Both the position numbers and the translations under genes were made by a program. This document shows positions 22,237 through 22,735 of a stretch of DNA of 22,735 nucleotides, piece by piece (the stretch's first letter is position 1; every line of letters begins with the position of its first letter). The notes under the pieces were generated by a model that ran no database searches, was not told where the DNA came from, and saw nothing but the letters and a program-made list of their open reading frames with translations. This DNA is from a virus: positions 1-22,735 of IMG/VR virus record IMGVR_UViG_3300030382_004532; one strand, 5' to 3'.

Positions 22237-22286
22237 CAAGCCCTATTACTTTATTATAAATTAAATTTCATTTTTATTAAATAAAA

Positions 22287-22553
22287 TTATTTCTCCTCTC
22301 TAAGTTCTGGAATAACTTCTTCACATTTTTGTTTGATTCTTTCATTTACTGATATAATAGCAAAAGAATAAATCTCCCTAAGAGCCTTCTCAAGTTTTTC
22401 TAAATCAACCACCATTTCAGCATTACGAAGGTCTGCAGCCTCTAATAATTCTTCAAGCTCTTCAATTCTTTTATCTTTGTTAGTATTTATCTTATTTACA
22501 CATTTTTCTCTTAGTTTTATTAAATCATCACCACTCATTTCACTAAGTTTCAT
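22287..22553 (-). CDS. 88-aa coiled-coil protein
   Basis: An 88-aa, strongly charged protein with continuous heptad character (KRIEELEELLEAADLRNAEM, DLEKLEKALREIYSFAIISV) and an acidic end. It begins at an ATG overlapping the stop of the 35-aa membrane peptide (ATGA), with GGGAGAG as SD. It could be a small structural or regulatory coiled coil; no enzyme motif. It is the last gene before the portal leader. Confidence 0.7.
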   Translation of the reverse strand: MKLSEMSGDDLIKLREKCVNKINTNKDKRIEELEELLEAADLRNAEMVVDLEKLEKALREIYSFAIISVNERIKQKCEEVIPELREEK

Positions 22554-22657
22554 AATCTCTCCCTATCCCTTTCCTCCTGCCACCTCTCTAAATCCCTATG
22601 CCATGAAATATGAACAGGAATAGTTATCGTAAGAAATAATGCCGCTAAAATTAACAT
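22550..22657 (-). CDS. 35-aa membrane microprotein
   Basis: A 35-codon frame: MLILAALFLTITIPVHISWH followed by a charged tail RDLERWQEERDRERL. One N-terminal hydrophobic helix and a charged cytoplasmic helix give the layout of small phage membrane or Rz-like proteins. The end overlaps the next start (ATGA). The SD is weak (AGTGAA), so the start is uncertain. The purine-rich 3' end (GGCAGGAGGAAAGGGATAGG) also serves as SD area for the next gene. Confidence 0.5.
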   Translation of the reverse strand: MLILAALFLTITIPVHISWHRDLERWQEERDRERL

Positions 22658-22735
22658 TGTTGAGTTCACTGGTATTATTTAGGCGGTTAGTCATTTAAAA
22701 TAACCATTTAATTAACTTGATCATTGTTTTACCAT

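Noticed and set aside
22658-22735. Possible end of an upstream gene (frames ending ...MVKQ or ...MIKLIKWLF)
   Set aside because: Too short to choose a frame or product; the terminase may lie beyond but cannot be claimed.
1-22735. tRNA genes, rRNA, CRISPR array, insertion sequence or attachment site
   Set aside because: No cloverleaf-like GTTCGA/CCA arrangement, no regularly spaced long repeats, and no transposase or integrase frames were seen; the 11-bp repeats at 15869-15902 are too short and unspaced for a CRISPR.

Overview
This window is a stretch of an AT-rich tailed double-stranded DNA virus (Caudoviricetes), either a phage genome or a prophage. Every supportable gene is on the minus strand, so transcription runs from 22735 towards 1. 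Genes are packed with ATGA, GTGA or TAATG overlaps, Shine-Dalgarno (SD) sequences are strong, and TGA is used as a stop, so the standard bacterial code applies. The host cannot be named from the sequence. No integrase, tRNA, rRNA or CRISPR array was seen.

Head block (about 22.7 to 12.7 kb, in transcription order): a 35-aa membrane peptide and an 88-aa coiled-coil protein; an HK97-type portal; a small unknown protein; a membrane-anchored coiled-coil protein; a 786-aa head-morphogenesis (MuF) protein carrying a zinc-peptidase-like segment and a C-terminal ADP-ribosyltransferase; a 343-aa unknown protein; three small proteins; then, after an intergenic leader with a terminator-like hairpin, an HK97-type prohead protease, the major capsid protein and a small putative decoration protein, closed by a terminator. 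The terminase would be expected just beyond 22735.

Accessory block (about 12.6 to 0.1 kb): where head-tail connectors and tail genes would be expected, there is a sugar and surface-chemistry island. It has five glycosyltransferases of four types (GT2 fused to TPR-like repeats, GT4, GT9 and two CgeB-like GT-B enzymes), a B12-binding-domain radical SAM enzyme, a SAM methyltransferase, a P-loop kinase, a metallophosphoesterase, a free HExxH protein, zinc-ribbon proteins, and many small membrane proteins. Two related NUMOD3/HNH endonuclease genes flank the last glycosyltransferase; one is intact and one is broken. The likely product is a glycan placed on the virion or host surface, but this is inference.

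Most notable: (1) the MuF + HEYGH + ADP-ribosyltransferase fusion, a likely virion-delivered effector; (2) the glycosyltransferase/radical SAM island next to the capsid genes; (3) all four intergenic gaps longer than about 80 nt contain a central CCT-rich segment able to pair either with an upstream purine segment or with a downstream one, which in three cases is the SD of the next gene; (4) at least eight genes of 28 to 53 codons, several of them membrane microproteins, tied into the operon by stop/start overlaps.
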